From positions 1-54,355 of the forward strand of contig NZ_JAKTNQ010000016.1 in NCBI RefSeq assembly GCF_022760835.1: 54,355 nt of DNA, written 5' to 3'. Source of the DNA: Thermus altitudinis (GTDB lineage: Bacteria; Deinococcota; Deinococci; Deinococcales; Thermaceae). The notes under the pieces were generated by a model, which searched no databases, was not told the origin of the DNA, and saw nothing but the letters and a program-made list of their open reading frames with translations. The position numbers were made by a program, and so were the translations under genes. Every line of letters starts with the position of its first letter. Position 1 is the first letter of the stretch. Below are positions 32,188-43,200 of this stretch, in pieces.

Positions 32188-34857
32188 GTGAAAAGGCTAG
32201 CAACCCTAATCGCCGGGGCACTTTTCAGCCTCTTCACCCTGGCCTTCGCCATGACTCCGGCGGGCACGGTGATTCGCAACCAGGCCATGGCCCTGGTGGA
32301 TGGAGAGCGCTACCTTTCCAACGTGGTGGAAACCGTGGTCCGCCCCCTTTGCCTTCCCTCCCTCACCCCCAACGGTACCCCCGCAGCTCCTGGCCAGGTG
32401 GCAGGCGTGACCCCCGCGGGGTATGCCTATCTGCCCTATGTCCTGACCAACGCCGGGAATGATACCTTCACCTTTTCCCTTTCCCTTTTGTTGGGTCCCC
32501 GTGACTGGGACCCAGAGGAGATGGCCATCTTCCCCGACCAAAACGCCGATGGCCTCCCCGATGGCCCCATCCCCCTGGCCCAGGCCACCTTGGCCATGGG
32601 GGAAACCCTTCGCCTGGTGGTGGGAATAAGGGCACCCACCAACGCCGCAGGCACCACCCTCTTGACCCCGGTAGCCCGCTGCCCCAGTGGCCAAGAGGAT
32701 GCCGACAACTACGCCCGGATTACCGTCACCACGGGACCTGCTCTTACCGTGGAAAAGCAAATGCCCCTAAGGGCTCTCCCGGGGGAGGAAATCCCGGTTC
32801 TTCTTCGGGTGCGCAACCTGGGAACGGCCACCGCCCAAGGGGTAACCGTAGTGGACTACCCCCTGCCCTTACCCTTTGTGCCCGGCAGCGCCCAAGCCCC
32901 CAAGGGCCGCGTGGAATACCACGACGGCACCACCTGGCAGCCCAGCGAGCCTCAAGTGGTGAAGGGCGTGCGCCTGGTCCTGGATAGGCTTTTGGCGGGC
33001 GAAGAGGCCACCTTGGCCTTCCGCCTACAGGTGCCCCCCATGGCCTCCCCGGGCCAGGTGGAGAACCTAGCCCAGGCCCTAGGCCCAGGAGGCCCAGCGG
33101 AAGGGAGGGCCGTTTTGGAGGTGCTACCCCGCCACGAACACCACCTGGGCCCCTTCGGCAACCCCAGGGCTTTACCCGGCGGGGAAGGTTCAAGGGACGA
33201 CAGGCAAACGGCCCAAGGCCTAACAGGCCAACCCCTTTGCTTTGCCCATACCCTGGAAAATGCGGGCACGGTGCGGGATAGCTACCACCTGCGTGTAGAA
33301 GGCCTTCCCGAAGGCCTAGGCTATTGGCTTATGGGTATGGATGGCACCCCCCTGACCCCGCCCCTGGTGCTAGAGCCTGGGGAGAGGGTGGACTTCAAGG
33401 TTTGCTACCTCCCTCAGGAGGCGGGCCCCTTCCAGGCGGTGGTGGTGGCCGTCTCCCAAACCACGGGAGCTAGGAACGCCACCACGGACCTCCTGCAAGT
33501 TCTCCCCGCCAGTGCCCTAAACCTCATAAAGGAAGCGGATCCTGCCCCTGGCACCACCTTGAGGCCAGGCGACGAGATCACCTATACCCTGCGCATCCAA
33601 AATGCCTTCGCCCCCCTTTCCCAGGTGGTGGTGGAGGACGCCTTAAGCCCCCATGTGGAGTTCCTTTCGGCTTCCCACGGGGGAACCTACGACGCCCAAA
33701 ACCACAAGGTGGCCTGGACCTTGGCCGCCCTGCCGCAAGGGGAAACCCTCTTAACCCTTAGGGTGCGGGTGCGGGCCGATGCCCCCGACGACACCTTGGT
33801 GGAAAACACCTTCCTCCTTAGGTCCCAAGAGACGCCCAACCCCATTGTCTCCAACCCGGTCACCCACCCGGTTTTTGGCGTTAACCTCCTCCTGAAGAAG
33901 GAGGTAACCCCTAAGGAGGCCGTGGTGGGGGACCTCCTGACCTACCGGCTTACTCTGGAGAACCCCTCCACCGCAGCCCTCACCGTCCGCCTCAAGGATA
34001 CCCCGCCCTCAGGAACCCGTTACGAACCCGGCACCGCCCGCCTCTTCCCCGGCTGCCAAGGAAGCGGGGAAGCCTTAGAGCCCCAGGTGGAAAACGGCAC
34101 CCTAAGGTGGGAAAACCTTCCCCTTCCAGGCAAGGGCAAGCTGTGCCTTAGCTATCAGCTTCGCCTTTTGCCCGGGGCCCCGAAGGAGCTGGTGAACACC
34201 GCTGAGGCCTTGGGGTTGAGCGGCAACGGGGCAGCCACCGCCAGCGGAAAAGCGCAGGCTTTAGCGGTGCAAAAACCTGGCCCCTTTGCCCTGGAAGGCG
34301 TGCTCTTGGGGCGGGTTTTCCTGGACCTAGACGAGGATGGCCGGTATGGGCCAGGGGACATTCCCCTTCCCGCGGCCCGGGTTCTGCTGGCCAACGGCAC
34401 CCAGGCGCTTACGGATGCCTCGGGGCGGTACGCCTTCCGGGAGCTTTCCGGCCTTCACCAAGTGATGTTGGACCCGGCCTCTGCTCCCTTTCCCCCTGTG
34501 CCCCTACCCATGGACCTGGGGGAAGGCTACCGCAAGCGGGTGGTGGTCCAAGGTGTCACGGTGGTGGACTTCCCCCTGAAGGCCCCCAAGGGGGTTGTAC
34601 GGGTATTGCGCAGCACCACCTTAAGCCTGGGGCCTTTCCGGGTGGAAAAGCGTCTCCTGGAAGTGGGTGGCAAGCTTTTGGTGGAGCTTAGGCTCAAGAG
34701 CTCAGAAAGCCTGCCCGACCTTACCCTCACCGATCCCTTGCCCCAAGGAGGGGAGAGGGCCTTCCACTTTGAAGCTTTCCAAGGGGAAGAAGTCCTAACC
34801 TATGAACTGAAAGAGGCTATCCTGACCGACCCCGAGGTGCGCTGGAGGTACCCATGA
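32188..34857 (+). CDS. Second large DUF11 surface protein
   Basis: An 889-residue exported paralogue of the previous protein. The N-terminus after the signal (VKRLATLIAGALFSLFTLAFA) is MTPAGTVIRNQAMALVDG, matching the TPAGTxIxNQA motif. Several DUF11 domains follow (NLIKEADPAPGTTLRPGDEITYTLRIQN near 450; LLLKKEVTPKEAVVGDLLTYRL near 570), then an SdrD-B-like unit GRVFLDLDEDGRYGPGDIPLPAARVLL near 710. The GTG start is chosen for its signal peptide and GAGGAGGTG site; the open frame extends upstream into the previous gene but is not coding there. It overlaps the next gene by ATGA. Confidence 0.75.
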   Translation: MKRLATLIAGALFSLFTLAFAMTPAGTVIRNQAMALVDGERYLSNVVETVVRPLCLPSLTPNGTPAAPGQVAGVTPAGYAYLPYVLTNAGNDTFTFSLSLLLGPRDWDPEEMAIFPDQNADGLPDGPIPLAQATLAMGETLRLVVGIRAPTNAAGTTLLTPVARCPSGQEDADNYARITVTTGPALTVEKQMPLRALPGEEIPVLLRVRNLGTATAQGVTVVDYPLPLPFVPGSAQAPKGRVEYHDGTTWQPSEPQVVKGVRLVLDRLLAGEEATLAFRLQVPPMASPGQVENLAQALGPGGPAEGRAVLEVLPRHEHHLGPFGNPRALPGGEGSRDDRQTAQGLTGQPLCFAHTLENAGTVRDSYHLRVEGLPEGLGYWLMGMDGTPLTPPLVLEPGERVDFKVCYLPQEAGPFQAVVVAVSQTTGARNATTDLLQVLPASALNLIKEADPAPGTTLRPGDEITYTLRIQNAFAPLSQVVVEDALSPHVEFLSASHGGTYDAQNHKVAWTLAALPQGETLLTLRVRVRADAPDDTLVENTFLLRSQETPNPIVSNPVTHPVFGVNLLLKKEVTPKEAVVGDLLTYRLTLENPSTAALTVRLKDTPPSGTRYEPGTARLFPGCQGSGEALEPQVENGTLRWENLPLPGKGKLCLSYQLRLLPGAPKELVNTAEALGLSGNGAATASGKAQALAVQKPGPFALEGVLLGRVFLDLDEDGRYGPGDIPLPAARVLLANGTQALTDASGRYAFRELSGLHQVMLDPASAPFPPVPLPMDLGEGYRKRVVVQGVTVVDFPLKAPKGVVRVLRSTTLSLGPFRVEKRLLEVGGKLLVELRLKSSESLPDLTLTDPLPQGGERAFHFEAFQGEEVLTYELKEAILTDPEVRWRYP

Positions 34858-37800
34858 GGAAGCGCCGCTTGCTCCCCGTTTTTCGCGGGCTAATACCCCT
34901 CTGGATAGCCCTGGTTGGCCTTCTTTCCCTGGTGGGCCAAGCCCAGGGTGAGATCACCCTGAAGACCACCGTGGTGGGGCTAGACCTGGAGTGGGAGCTT
35001 CAGGGTTACGAGGTCTGGCTGGTGCCCGAAAGCCCTACGGGCCGTATTGTCCTCTTTTCCCCAGGGCTAGACCCTGAGGATTACCGAAGCGCCCTTAAGG
35101 GAAAGGAGGAGCTTGGGGACGAGCGCTATGACCGGGGTTTGGGGAAGATCCGCACCCTGTTCCAGCTTTACCGAGGCACCCAGCTTCTAAGGGAGATGGA
35201 GTTTGGGGTGGAGCCCCACCGGGAGGTGGTCTTCTTTGAGGGTTCCGTGGGGAAGGAACCCCTCCTCCTCCGGGTGCGGATGGAGGGCTTGGGCAAGAAC
35301 ACCTTCCTCCTCAAACTGAGGGGCTTTACCCCTTACCTGGATGAGAGGGTGCAGGTCGTGGATGTACGTTATGGCCTAAGCCCCACCATTCGCCAAATGC
35401 CTGGGGAACGGGGTCAGTTCCGGGAACTTTTCGCCCTCGAGGTCCCTCAAGACCTTATCCCCACCACCGTAAGCTTCTACGACGAGGACGGGCCCCAGGA
35501 GCTCCTGTCCCGGGTGGTGGAGCCCGATGGCCGGGTGGTGGACCGCCAGGTCTCCGGGGACCGGGAGTGGGCGGAGTACCCCTTGCGCCTCCCTGGCCTT
35601 TACCGCTTCCTCTTCACCCAGCCCGCCACCGCCAAGCAGTACTCCAACACCATCGCCCTAAAGGTGGACGCCTGCCTCCGCCTTTCGGAAGGAAGGTTGA
35701 TGGCCATGCCTCCAGGCCCCCGGGAAGCCCGGGTCCTGGACCCCCAGGGCCAGCCCCTTCCCCTCACCGCCAGGATTACCCAAGAGGGTTTGGTCTACCT
35801 GGATCTTCCCGAAGGGTACCGCCTCTTGGACACCCGGGTAGAGGGGGCCGTGGCCCGGAATGGGGAGAGGCTTCGCATCGGCTGCCCTGGCGGGCGGGTG
35901 ACCTTTGTGGTGGAGCCCCCCCAAGCGGAACTCCGGGTGCGGGTGATCCTAGACCTCCCCACAGGGGAGCGGCCCGGGGAAGCCCTGGTAAGGGTGGGAG
36001 ACACAGCCCACCGGGTGGCGGGCGAGGCTTCCTTCCGCCTACCCCCTGGCACCTATCCCCTCTTGGCCCAGGTGGAAGGGGCCTCGGTGGAAGGCCCCAA
36101 GGAGGTACGCCTCCCACCCGGGGGCCAGGAGACCATCCTCTACCGTATCCGCCCCCAGGTGGACCTCACCCTCACCCCCGAAACCCAGCGCCACCCCGAA
36201 GGGGAAAGGGCCCGCATCACCCTAAGGGCCACTACCCCCTATCCCGGCCTGCTCCCGGGTGAGCTGGTCCTGGAGCTTCCCGCAGAGTTGGAGCCCCTAA
36301 CCCCCACCCGCCTCACCGGCCCCCTCGCCAAAGACCGCCCCCTGGAGCTTGTGGTGGAGGCCAAGGGGCCGGCGGGAACCTACGCCCTTAAGGGCAGGCT
36401 GGAACCCTACGGGCTCAGCCGCCCAGCCAGCGTGGAGTTCTACCGCAAGGCCACCTTTACCCTGCGGAAGGAAGCCCTCACCCCCAAGGTGGCCCAGGGG
36501 GAGGAGGCCCGCTTCCGCCTAACGGTGACCAACGAAGGGGATGAGGCCGGCACCGTGCGCCTAAGGGACCTGGGCGGGGCAGGGCTCGTGGGGGAAGGCC
36601 TGGACCAGACCCTGCGCCTCGAGGCCCGCCAAGGAAGGAGCCTCGAGGTGGCCTTCCGGGTAGTGGGGGAAGGGGTCCTGGTCAACCGGGCCGAGCTCCT
36701 CTCCCCCGAAGGAAGCATCCTGGCCCGCTCTGAGGCTTCCGTGGAGGTCCTCCTTGCCCAGCCCGCCCTAAGCCGGGAGCTCTCCTTCCGCCGCTACCTG
36801 CCCGGAGAGGTGGTACAACACCGCCTGGTGGTGCGCAACCTGGGGGAGGCCCCCATGCCCTACGTGCTCAAGGACTCCTGCCCCGACTTCCTGGAACCCA
36901 GCACCGCCCGCTTTGAGGGCCTTTTGCCCCCAGGTGGGGAAAGGGTCCACACCTACACCGCCCGGGTGCGCTTTGGCCCGGAGGCGGAAGGGACCTGCCG
37001 GGCCACGTTGGAAACAGCCCGGGGCAACCCCCAAGCGGAGGTGGCCCTCAAGAGGGTCCTCCTGGGCCTCAAGAAGGAGGCCAGCCCCCTTAGGGTGCTG
37101 GAGGGCAGCCCCGCCCTCTTCCTCCTTACCGTCACCAACCCCGCCGACCACCCGGTGCGCATCCGCCTCCTGGACACCCCGCCCAAGGGCCTTCCCATGG
37201 AGGGGTTAGACCTGGAGCTTTCCTTGGAAGCCGGGGAAAGCCGCACCTTTGAGGTTCCCGTGAAGGCCGTACCCGTAGGCGTCCACCTGAACCGGGCAAA
37301 CGCCTTCCTGGGGGAAACCCCCGTGGCCTTCCCCGCCGAGGCCAGCCTGGCGGGCTTGCCCCTGCTGGTGCCCGAGCGCACCAGCGAGGTGCGCCTACCC
37401 TACCGGGTGGAAGCCCCTCAAGGGGAAGGGCTACTTCTGGCCTTCCCCCTTCCTCAAGGAGCCACCTACGTACCCGGTAGCGCCCGGCTTTCGGACCTAC
37501 CCCTGGGAGACCCCTTGGTCTACGGGGAGGAGGGCAAGGAAGTCCTCTACTGGAAACTTCCCTTCGCCCAGGAGGGAGAGGTGCGCTTCCTCCTCAAGCA
37601 CGAAAAGGCCCTACCTCCCCTGGAGAAGCCCGGCCTCACCCTCCTCGCCGGGGGAAGGGAGGTGGCCTTGCAGGGTAAGGCCAGCCTCGAGGCCTACCGC
37701 AAGGCCAAACCCCTCGCGGTGCGCCGGGTGGGGGTCATTCGCGAACCCAACGACGGCCAGCTCTTCCGGGATCGGGACGCCATCACCGTGGTCCTGGAAG

Positions 37801-40292
37801 CCCCCTTGGGCCCCATCACCCTCAAGGTGAACGGAGAGGCTGTGGGCAAGGAAAGGCTTGGCAAGGCGGAGCTGGACGAGGGCCGGGGCTGGCAACGCCT
37901 GGAGTACTATGGGGTGCCCCTCAAGGTGGGCAAGAACCTCCTGGAGGTGGAGGGGGTGGCCCAGGACCGGGTTGAGGTCTTCCGCACCGGGAACCCCGTG
38001 CGCCTAAGGCTTTCCCTCCTGGAGGGTAAGGTGGATGGCCGCACCCCCCTGAGGGTCTTGGTGGAGGCCCTGGACGAAAACGGCCTGCCCGCAGGCTTCG
38101 GTCCCTTGACGGTGGAAACGGACCTTGAACCCCTAAACCCCGACGCCTTCCTGGAGATCTCCGGCTACCAAATCCTCCTCAAGGACGGCCGGGCCGAACT
38201 CCTGCTCAAGCCCCTGCCCGCCCCCAAAGAGTTCTCCGTGCGGGCGGAGTTCAACCGCCTTCAGGCCCAGGGGCGCTTCTTCGCCGGGGAGGGTAAGGAA
38301 GGGCTATGGCTCGCCCAGGGGAGCGTGGGCGTAGCCCTGCAAAACCTGGGCGCCGGCCTCAGCCTGGAAACCCTGCGCCTTTTCGGCCTGGCCCGGGCCT
38401 ATGCGGAAGGTCCCCTCTTGGGAGGCCGGGGCCAGCTGGCCCTGGACACCGCGGTCGGGCTGGCCACCAAACCCTCCCCCGAGCGCTTCCCCATAACCGG
38501 GGCCGCCACGGAGGAGAAGCGTCCCCTCACCTCCGACGACCCCATCGCCTTCCGCTACGACCAGCCGGAGCTCTCCATCGCCTACGAAAGGGCACCCTTG
38601 GGGGCAGGCCTGCCCGAGGCCACCGCCTTGCGCTTCTCCACCCGGGGAAGCACCAGGCTGGAAGGCTTCCTAGGCCTCCTGCCCAAGGATCGGGTGCAGG
38701 AGCGGATCACCCCCGACGGCACCTCCTACTACCGCCTCTCCCAACCCGCCAAACCCGGCTCCCTAAGCCTCATCCTGGTGGAAGGGGCCCGGGAAACCCG
38801 GCTTTCCGAGGGCAAGGATTACGTGGTGGACGACCTGGGGAACATCCAGCTTTCCCGGCCCCTCTTCCCCACCACCCCTGACCTGGCCCCCGTCTACCTC
38901 TTGGCGGAATACGCCCCGCTCAACGCCCCCCGGAACCTCCTGGCCTACGGGCTGGGGGCCACCTATGAGGAAGGAGGCTTCCGCTTCGGGGTTTCCGCCG
39001 CCTACCTGGGCGCTTGGCGGTATGGCCTGGAGGCGGGCTACGCCCAAGGGGGGGATCGCCTGGCTTTCAGCGCCGGCTACGCCGAGGGCCGCTTCCGCCT
39101 GGCCTTTGGGGCCGATGCCAGCCTGGGGGCCTTCCGCCTAAAGGGAGACCTGCGCACGGAAGACCTGGCCCAAGGCTTAGCTGCCCTTCAGGGCCAGGCC
39201 CGCCTGGCCTATGAGGATGGCCCCTTGGGCGTGGCCCTGGAACACACCACCCCCGCCCAAACCGCCTTCCTCCTGGAGTACCGGCCTACGCCCTTCACCG
39301 TGGGAGCAGGCCTCGGTTACCTCTGGACGGAAAACGCCTGGGCCTTCCTGGGCCGGGCAGGGTATGAGGAGGGAGGCACCCGGGCCCTCCTCACCCACAT
39401 CCAGGGCTTTGGCCTCAGCAAGGCCCTAAGCCGCCTGGACGCCACCTGGCCCCTGGACCCCAACCTATCCCTGGAGGCGGGCCTCCTCTACACCTGGGGC
39501 GAGGGCCTCTCGGGCACCTTGGGCCTCAGGCAACGGCTAGCCGGGGCCAACCTGGCCCTTTCCTACCAGCTTCCCACCGTAAGTGGGGAGGGAAACCGGG
39601 CTCGCTTCGGCGTGGAAGCCCCCTTGCCCCTCACGGATACCCTCAGCCTCAACCTCTCCGCCGGCCTAGAGAGGAACCTGAATACCGGCCAAGGCCTAAC
39701 CGCCTTTGGCCTCGCCGCCCGCTACAAGGGCGAGACCCTCTCCGCCACCTTAGGAGGCGAGGTTTCCTTGGATGGGGAGACCAAGCTGGTCCTGAAAGGC
39801 GGGGTGGCGGGAAGCCTGGACGAGGAAAACACCCTCTTTGCCGACTTCCTCTACCGCCCCCTGGAGGCCAAAGGCCGCTTCAGCGTGGCCTATGCCCTCT
39901 TCGGCCGGGACCTTAACCTCCTCACCTACCACCGCTTCCTGGCGGAGGCCGAGCCCTTGTGGGAAGGCCAGCTGGCCCTCACCTACCACCAGCCCGCCTT
40001 CCAGGTGGGCCCGGGCTTCGCCTACCGCATCAAGCCCCAAGACCCCGCCGCCAATACCTACCAGCTCTCCTTAGGGGGCAACCTCTACCTGGGCCGCACC
40101 TTCGGCCTGGGCGGGGCCCTCTACTACATGCTCCAGCCCGGCACCGGCCAAGACCGCCTGGTCTACAGCGTGGAGGGAAGCCTAAGGGTGCTGGAGGGGC
40201 TTTGGTTCAACCTGGGCTACAGCTTCGGCGAAACCCTCCTCCAGCCCCAAGGCCTCTACCTGCGCCTGGACTTCTTTGGAGGTAGCCGATGA
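34854..40292 (+). CDS. Giant Ig-repeat protein with a probable outer-membrane barrel
   Basis: An 1812-residue exported protein, the largest here. Signal peptide about 1-31. Residues 32-280 are a beta-rich domain I cannot name. Residues 350-960 hold repeated Ig-like/DUF11 units with phrases such as LVVRNLGEAPMPYVLKDSCP and LTVTNPADHPVRIRLLDTPP. Near 1000-1140 is a strand-rich linker. From about 1150 to the end alternating short amphipathic strands with tight turns (LGAGLSLETLRLFGLARAYAEG ... RLAYEDGPLGVALEHT ... GLYLRLDFFGG) indicate a beta-barrel, with a DGTSYYRL ... YVVDDLGNIQLSRPL plug-like segment at its start. I infer an outer-membrane anchor or exporter for the neighbouring surface proteins. 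Overlaps both neighbours. Confidence 0.7.
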   Translation: MRKRRLLPVFRGLIPLWIALVGLLSLVGQAQGEITLKTTVVGLDLEWELQGYEVWLVPESPTGRIVLFSPGLDPEDYRSALKGKEELGDERYDRGLGKIRTLFQLYRGTQLLREMEFGVEPHREVVFFEGSVGKEPLLLRVRMEGLGKNTFLLKLRGFTPYLDERVQVVDVRYGLSPTIRQMPGERGQFRELFALEVPQDLIPTTVSFYDEDGPQELLSRVVEPDGRVVDRQVSGDREWAEYPLRLPGLYRFLFTQPATAKQYSNTIALKVDACLRLSEGRLMAMPPGPREARVLDPQGQPLPLTARITQEGLVYLDLPEGYRLLDTRVEGAVARNGERLRIGCPGGRVTFVVEPPQAELRVRVILDLPTGERPGEALVRVGDTAHRVAGEASFRLPPGTYPLLAQVEGASVEGPKEVRLPPGGQETILYRIRPQVDLTLTPETQRHPEGERARITLRATTPYPGLLPGELVLELPAELEPLTPTRLTGPLAKDRPLELVVEAKGPAGTYALKGRLEPYGLSRPASVEFYRKATFTLRKEALTPKVAQGEEARFRLTVTNEGDEAGTVRLRDLGGAGLVGEGLDQTLRLEARQGRSLEVAFRVVGEGVLVNRAELLSPEGSILARSEASVEVLLAQPALSRELSFRRYLPGEVVQHRLVVRNLGEAPMPYVLKDSCPDFLEPSTARFEGLLPPGGERVHTYTARVRFGPEAEGTCRATLETARGNPQAEVALKRVLLGLKKEASPLRVLEGSPALFLLTVTNPADHPVRIRLLDTPPKGLPMEGLDLELSLEAGESRTFEVPVKAVPVGVHLNRANAFLGETPVAFPAEASLAGLPLLVPERTSEVRLPYRVEAPQGEGLLLAFPLPQGATYVPGSARLSDLPLGDPLVYGEEGKEVLYWKLPFAQEGEVRFLLKHEKALPPLEKPGLTLLAGGREVALQGKASLEAYRKAKPLAVRRVGVIREPNDGQLFRDRDAITVVLEAPLGPITLKVNGEAVGKERLGKAELDEGRGWQRLEYYGVPLKVGKNLLEVEGVAQDRVEVFRTGNPVRLRLSLLEGKVDGRTPLRVLVEALDENGLPAGFGPLTVETDLEPLNPDAFLEISGYQILLKDGRAELLLKPLPAPKEFSVRAEFNRLQAQGRFFAGEGKEGLWLAQGSVGVALQNLGAGLSLETLRLFGLARAYAEGPLLGGRGQLALDTAVGLATKPSPERFPITGAATEEKRPLTSDDPIAFRYDQPELSIAYERAPLGAGLPEATALRFSTRGSTRLEGFLGLLPKDRVQERITPDGTSYYRLSQPAKPGSLSLILVEGARETRLSEGKDYVVDDLGNIQLSRPLFPTTPDLAPVYLLAEYAPLNAPRNLLAYGLGATYEEGGFRFGVSAAYLGAWRYGLEAGYAQGGDRLAFSAGYAEGRFRLAFGADASLGAFRLKGDLRTEDLAQGLAALQGQARLAYEDGPLGVALEHTTPAQTAFLLEYRPTPFTVGAGLGYLWTENAWAFLGRAGYEEGGTRALLTHIQGFGLSKALSRLDATWPLDPNLSLEAGLLYTWGEGLSGTLGLRQRLAGANLALSYQLPTVSGEGNRARFGVEAPLPLTDTLSLNLSAGLERNLNTGQGLTAFGLAARYKGETLSATLGGEVSLDGETKLVLKGGVAGSLDEENTLFADFLYRPLEAKGRFSVAYALFGRDLNLLTYHRFLAEAEPLWEGQLALTYHQPAFQVGPGFAYRIKPQDPAANTYQLSLGGNLYLGRTFGLGGALYYMLQPGTGQDRLVYSVEGSLRVLEGLWFNLGYSFGETLLQPQGLYLRLDFFGGSR

Positions 40293-43200
40293 AGTTCCAG
40301 AAAGGACCGGAAAAAACCCTTCTCCTGAAGCCAAAGGTGCCCAAAAGGACTAAAAGGCCCCGATGGTCCCTCACCACCTGGTTTCTTGGCCTTTTGGCCA
40401 TTGCCCTGGGTATAGCCCTGAGGGGAAGCGGTGGTGCGGGCGGGGCCGCGTGCCCCTGCGGGGCCTGCGGCGGCGGGGTGTGCACCCCCACCCCCGCCCA
40501 CCTGTCCCATCTGGCGCAGCTTTGGGCCTGGGCTTCCGGCATATGGTCCGCTTTCCTCCTGAGCCTGCGGGCCCTCCTTACCCATTTCCGCATCCCTCCC
40601 CGGATGCAGAGGCCCAAAGTGCCCACCCGCCTCCTGGTACCCCTAGCGCTTCTCGCCCTCCTGCCCATCCGGGGGAGCAACTTTCCCCTGGCCGACCTGC
40701 CCGGCCCTCCGGCCAATCCGACGCCGGTTTCCGCTGGAGCCCTCATTATTCCCATGGATGACGTCAAACAAAACCTTAATGGCAAGCCCTTCAACCTTGC
40801 CGCTTATGGCCTTGTGAACCGCCTCCTGCAGAACAAGGTTCCGGTGTACTGGGTTATCCGGGCGGGAAAGACCAAGGACGGCGTGGACTTTAGCGCCCGG
40901 GCTGAGCGTATCCTTCCCACAGCCCAGGGGGAAGCCCTTCTGGACTTCTCAGGGGGGCCTTTCGTGGTACCCCCAGAGTTCGCCGACCAGGCCCTAACCC
41001 TGGCCCAAGCCTTCGGCAACCAGGTGGCGGTGTACCGCCTTAAGGAAGACCAGGTCCTGGACGTGCGCTACGTCCTCACCTTTAAACCGCGCATTTTGAT
41101 TAGCGATCAAAATAGCACTATTCATGTGCAAATCTTAACTGAAGCAAACATTCCCATTCCCAACTACCAGGTCGCCTCCTCTACACCCGCTCTAGCTGCC
41201 AGCTCCTGCTATACCATTTATACCGCACCCCACACAGACTTGGGCAAGCAGGCCACAGGCGTGGACCTTTTCGTCCAAAGCGGCGGCAACTTCCTCGCCC
41301 AATGCAAAGCCTTAAGCACGTACGAAACCGTTTACCGCTTCCAGTTTAGCGGCGCCGTGGTCATAAACAACGTCCCAAACCTCCTAAGTTACCCCAACCC
41401 CGACTTGGCCTATAGCCAGTTTACCAGTGCCCTTGAGCCCGCACCCGGTGGCTCAGAGCAGGACTGGATAGGTATCCCCACAGGAAACACCCATCCCCAT
41501 GCGCTTTCCACAGCAATCATAAATAATCAGTTGACCACGCTATACGCCGCCACCGCTTCCAAACACTATAACGGCCCGGGAGGAATGGTTTTCTACCTGG
41601 GGGGACACAATTACGGCAGTGGCTCCACCCTAGCCTTCTACAATGGGCGCCGCATGTACCTCAACGCCATCTTCGTGCCCACTACCCGCCCCCTCGGATG
41701 CAACCTCCTCTTTGGGGCCCTTAGAGGGTACGTTTTCCTGGACCTGAACGCCAACGGCCAGTGGGACCCGGGGGAACCCCCCATCCCCGGTATCCAGGTC
41801 AGCCTGACGGGTCCGGAGAACCTCACCCTCACCACCAACGCCCAAGGCGCCTATGCCCGCGGGCTAGACCTAGGCACCTACCAGGTACAGGTGCAGGTGC
41901 CCAGCTGGGCGTACGTGACCACCAATAACGCCACCCAAACCCTTACCCTTGCCCCCTACAGCATGACCGAGGCAAGCCCTGTGGGCCTGGCCTACCAAAC
42001 CTCCCCCTATGCGGGCCAAGTGGTCATCAACGAGGTGCTTTTCCGCCAGCGTACGGGGGATGTGGACGAGTTCATTGAGATCTACAATGCCGGTTCCACC
42101 CCCGTGGACCTCTCGGGCTTCCGCCTCATGGATGGAAACCTCATCATGGGGGTACTGGATGGAATTGGCTCCATCACGGGCTCCAACACGCCCTTTGCCT
42201 TCCCCTCCGGCACCGTGCTAGGCCCTGGGCAATACCTGGTGGTCTGGGTAGGCTCCAGCACCCCCGACCGCCAAGCCCCCAGCGCCCAGTACCAGTTCTA
42301 CCTGAACCAAAACCAAGCTCGCTTGGCCGATGGTGGGGATGACCTCTGGCTTTATGACCCTCAGCTTCGCATCGTGGACTACGTGGCCTGGGGGAGCTTC
42401 CCTGAAAACTACTACCCTAGGAATCTCTGGGATGCCACCTACCAATCCAACCTCAGCGCAGCCTCCCCAGGCCAGTCCATCAGCCTTACCCCCAACGGGC
42501 AGGACACGAACGGTTCCGCCTGTTGGGAACCCACCACCAGCAACCAGGCCCAGGCCCGCTGCCCTGGCTGGCTACCTACCGTGGACACGGACGATGTCCC
42601 TGGGCGGATCACCAGCGTGGGCCGGAACAACAACGGCTTCACCCTCTCCGGCTCCGTCTACCACGACCTGGAACCCGACGGCCTCAAGGGGCCCGGCGAG
42701 GACTGGACCACGGGTACCACCGTCTACGTAAACCTGGTCCAGGGGAACACCGTGGTCCAAAGCGTGGCCGTACCCCAAGGTACCGGGACCTTCTCCTTCC
42801 AGGGCGTACCTCCCGGCACCTATTCCCTGGTGGTGGCCACCTCCAATGGCGCCACCGCACCCCAGGCGCCCCCAGGGTGGCTCTTCATCCAGCCTGGGGA
42901 GGGCAGGCGGGAAGTGGTGGTGGCCGGCCACCTCCAGGGCCTGGACTTCGGCCTCTTCCGCGGAGGGGTGGTCCAGGGCCAGGTCTTTTGGGACGACGGC
43001 CTGGCTGGGGGCACCCCCAACAACGCCCTCCGGGATGGCGGGGAAGGGGGCGTGGGGGGCGTGACCGTCACCGCCACCGACGGCACCCGCACCCGCACCG
43101 CCCTCACCGATGGCAACGGCTACTACCGCCTCTATATCCCCTACTCCTGGGGAAATGTGGCCCTCTCCCATCCCTTGCGCCCGGCCACCGGCCACAACGA

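Noticed and set aside
38306-38881. Long alternative-frame ORFs inside the giant surface genes
   Set aside because: They are Pro/Arg/Gly-rich shadows of GC-rich coding sequence and have no ribosome binding sites or family features.
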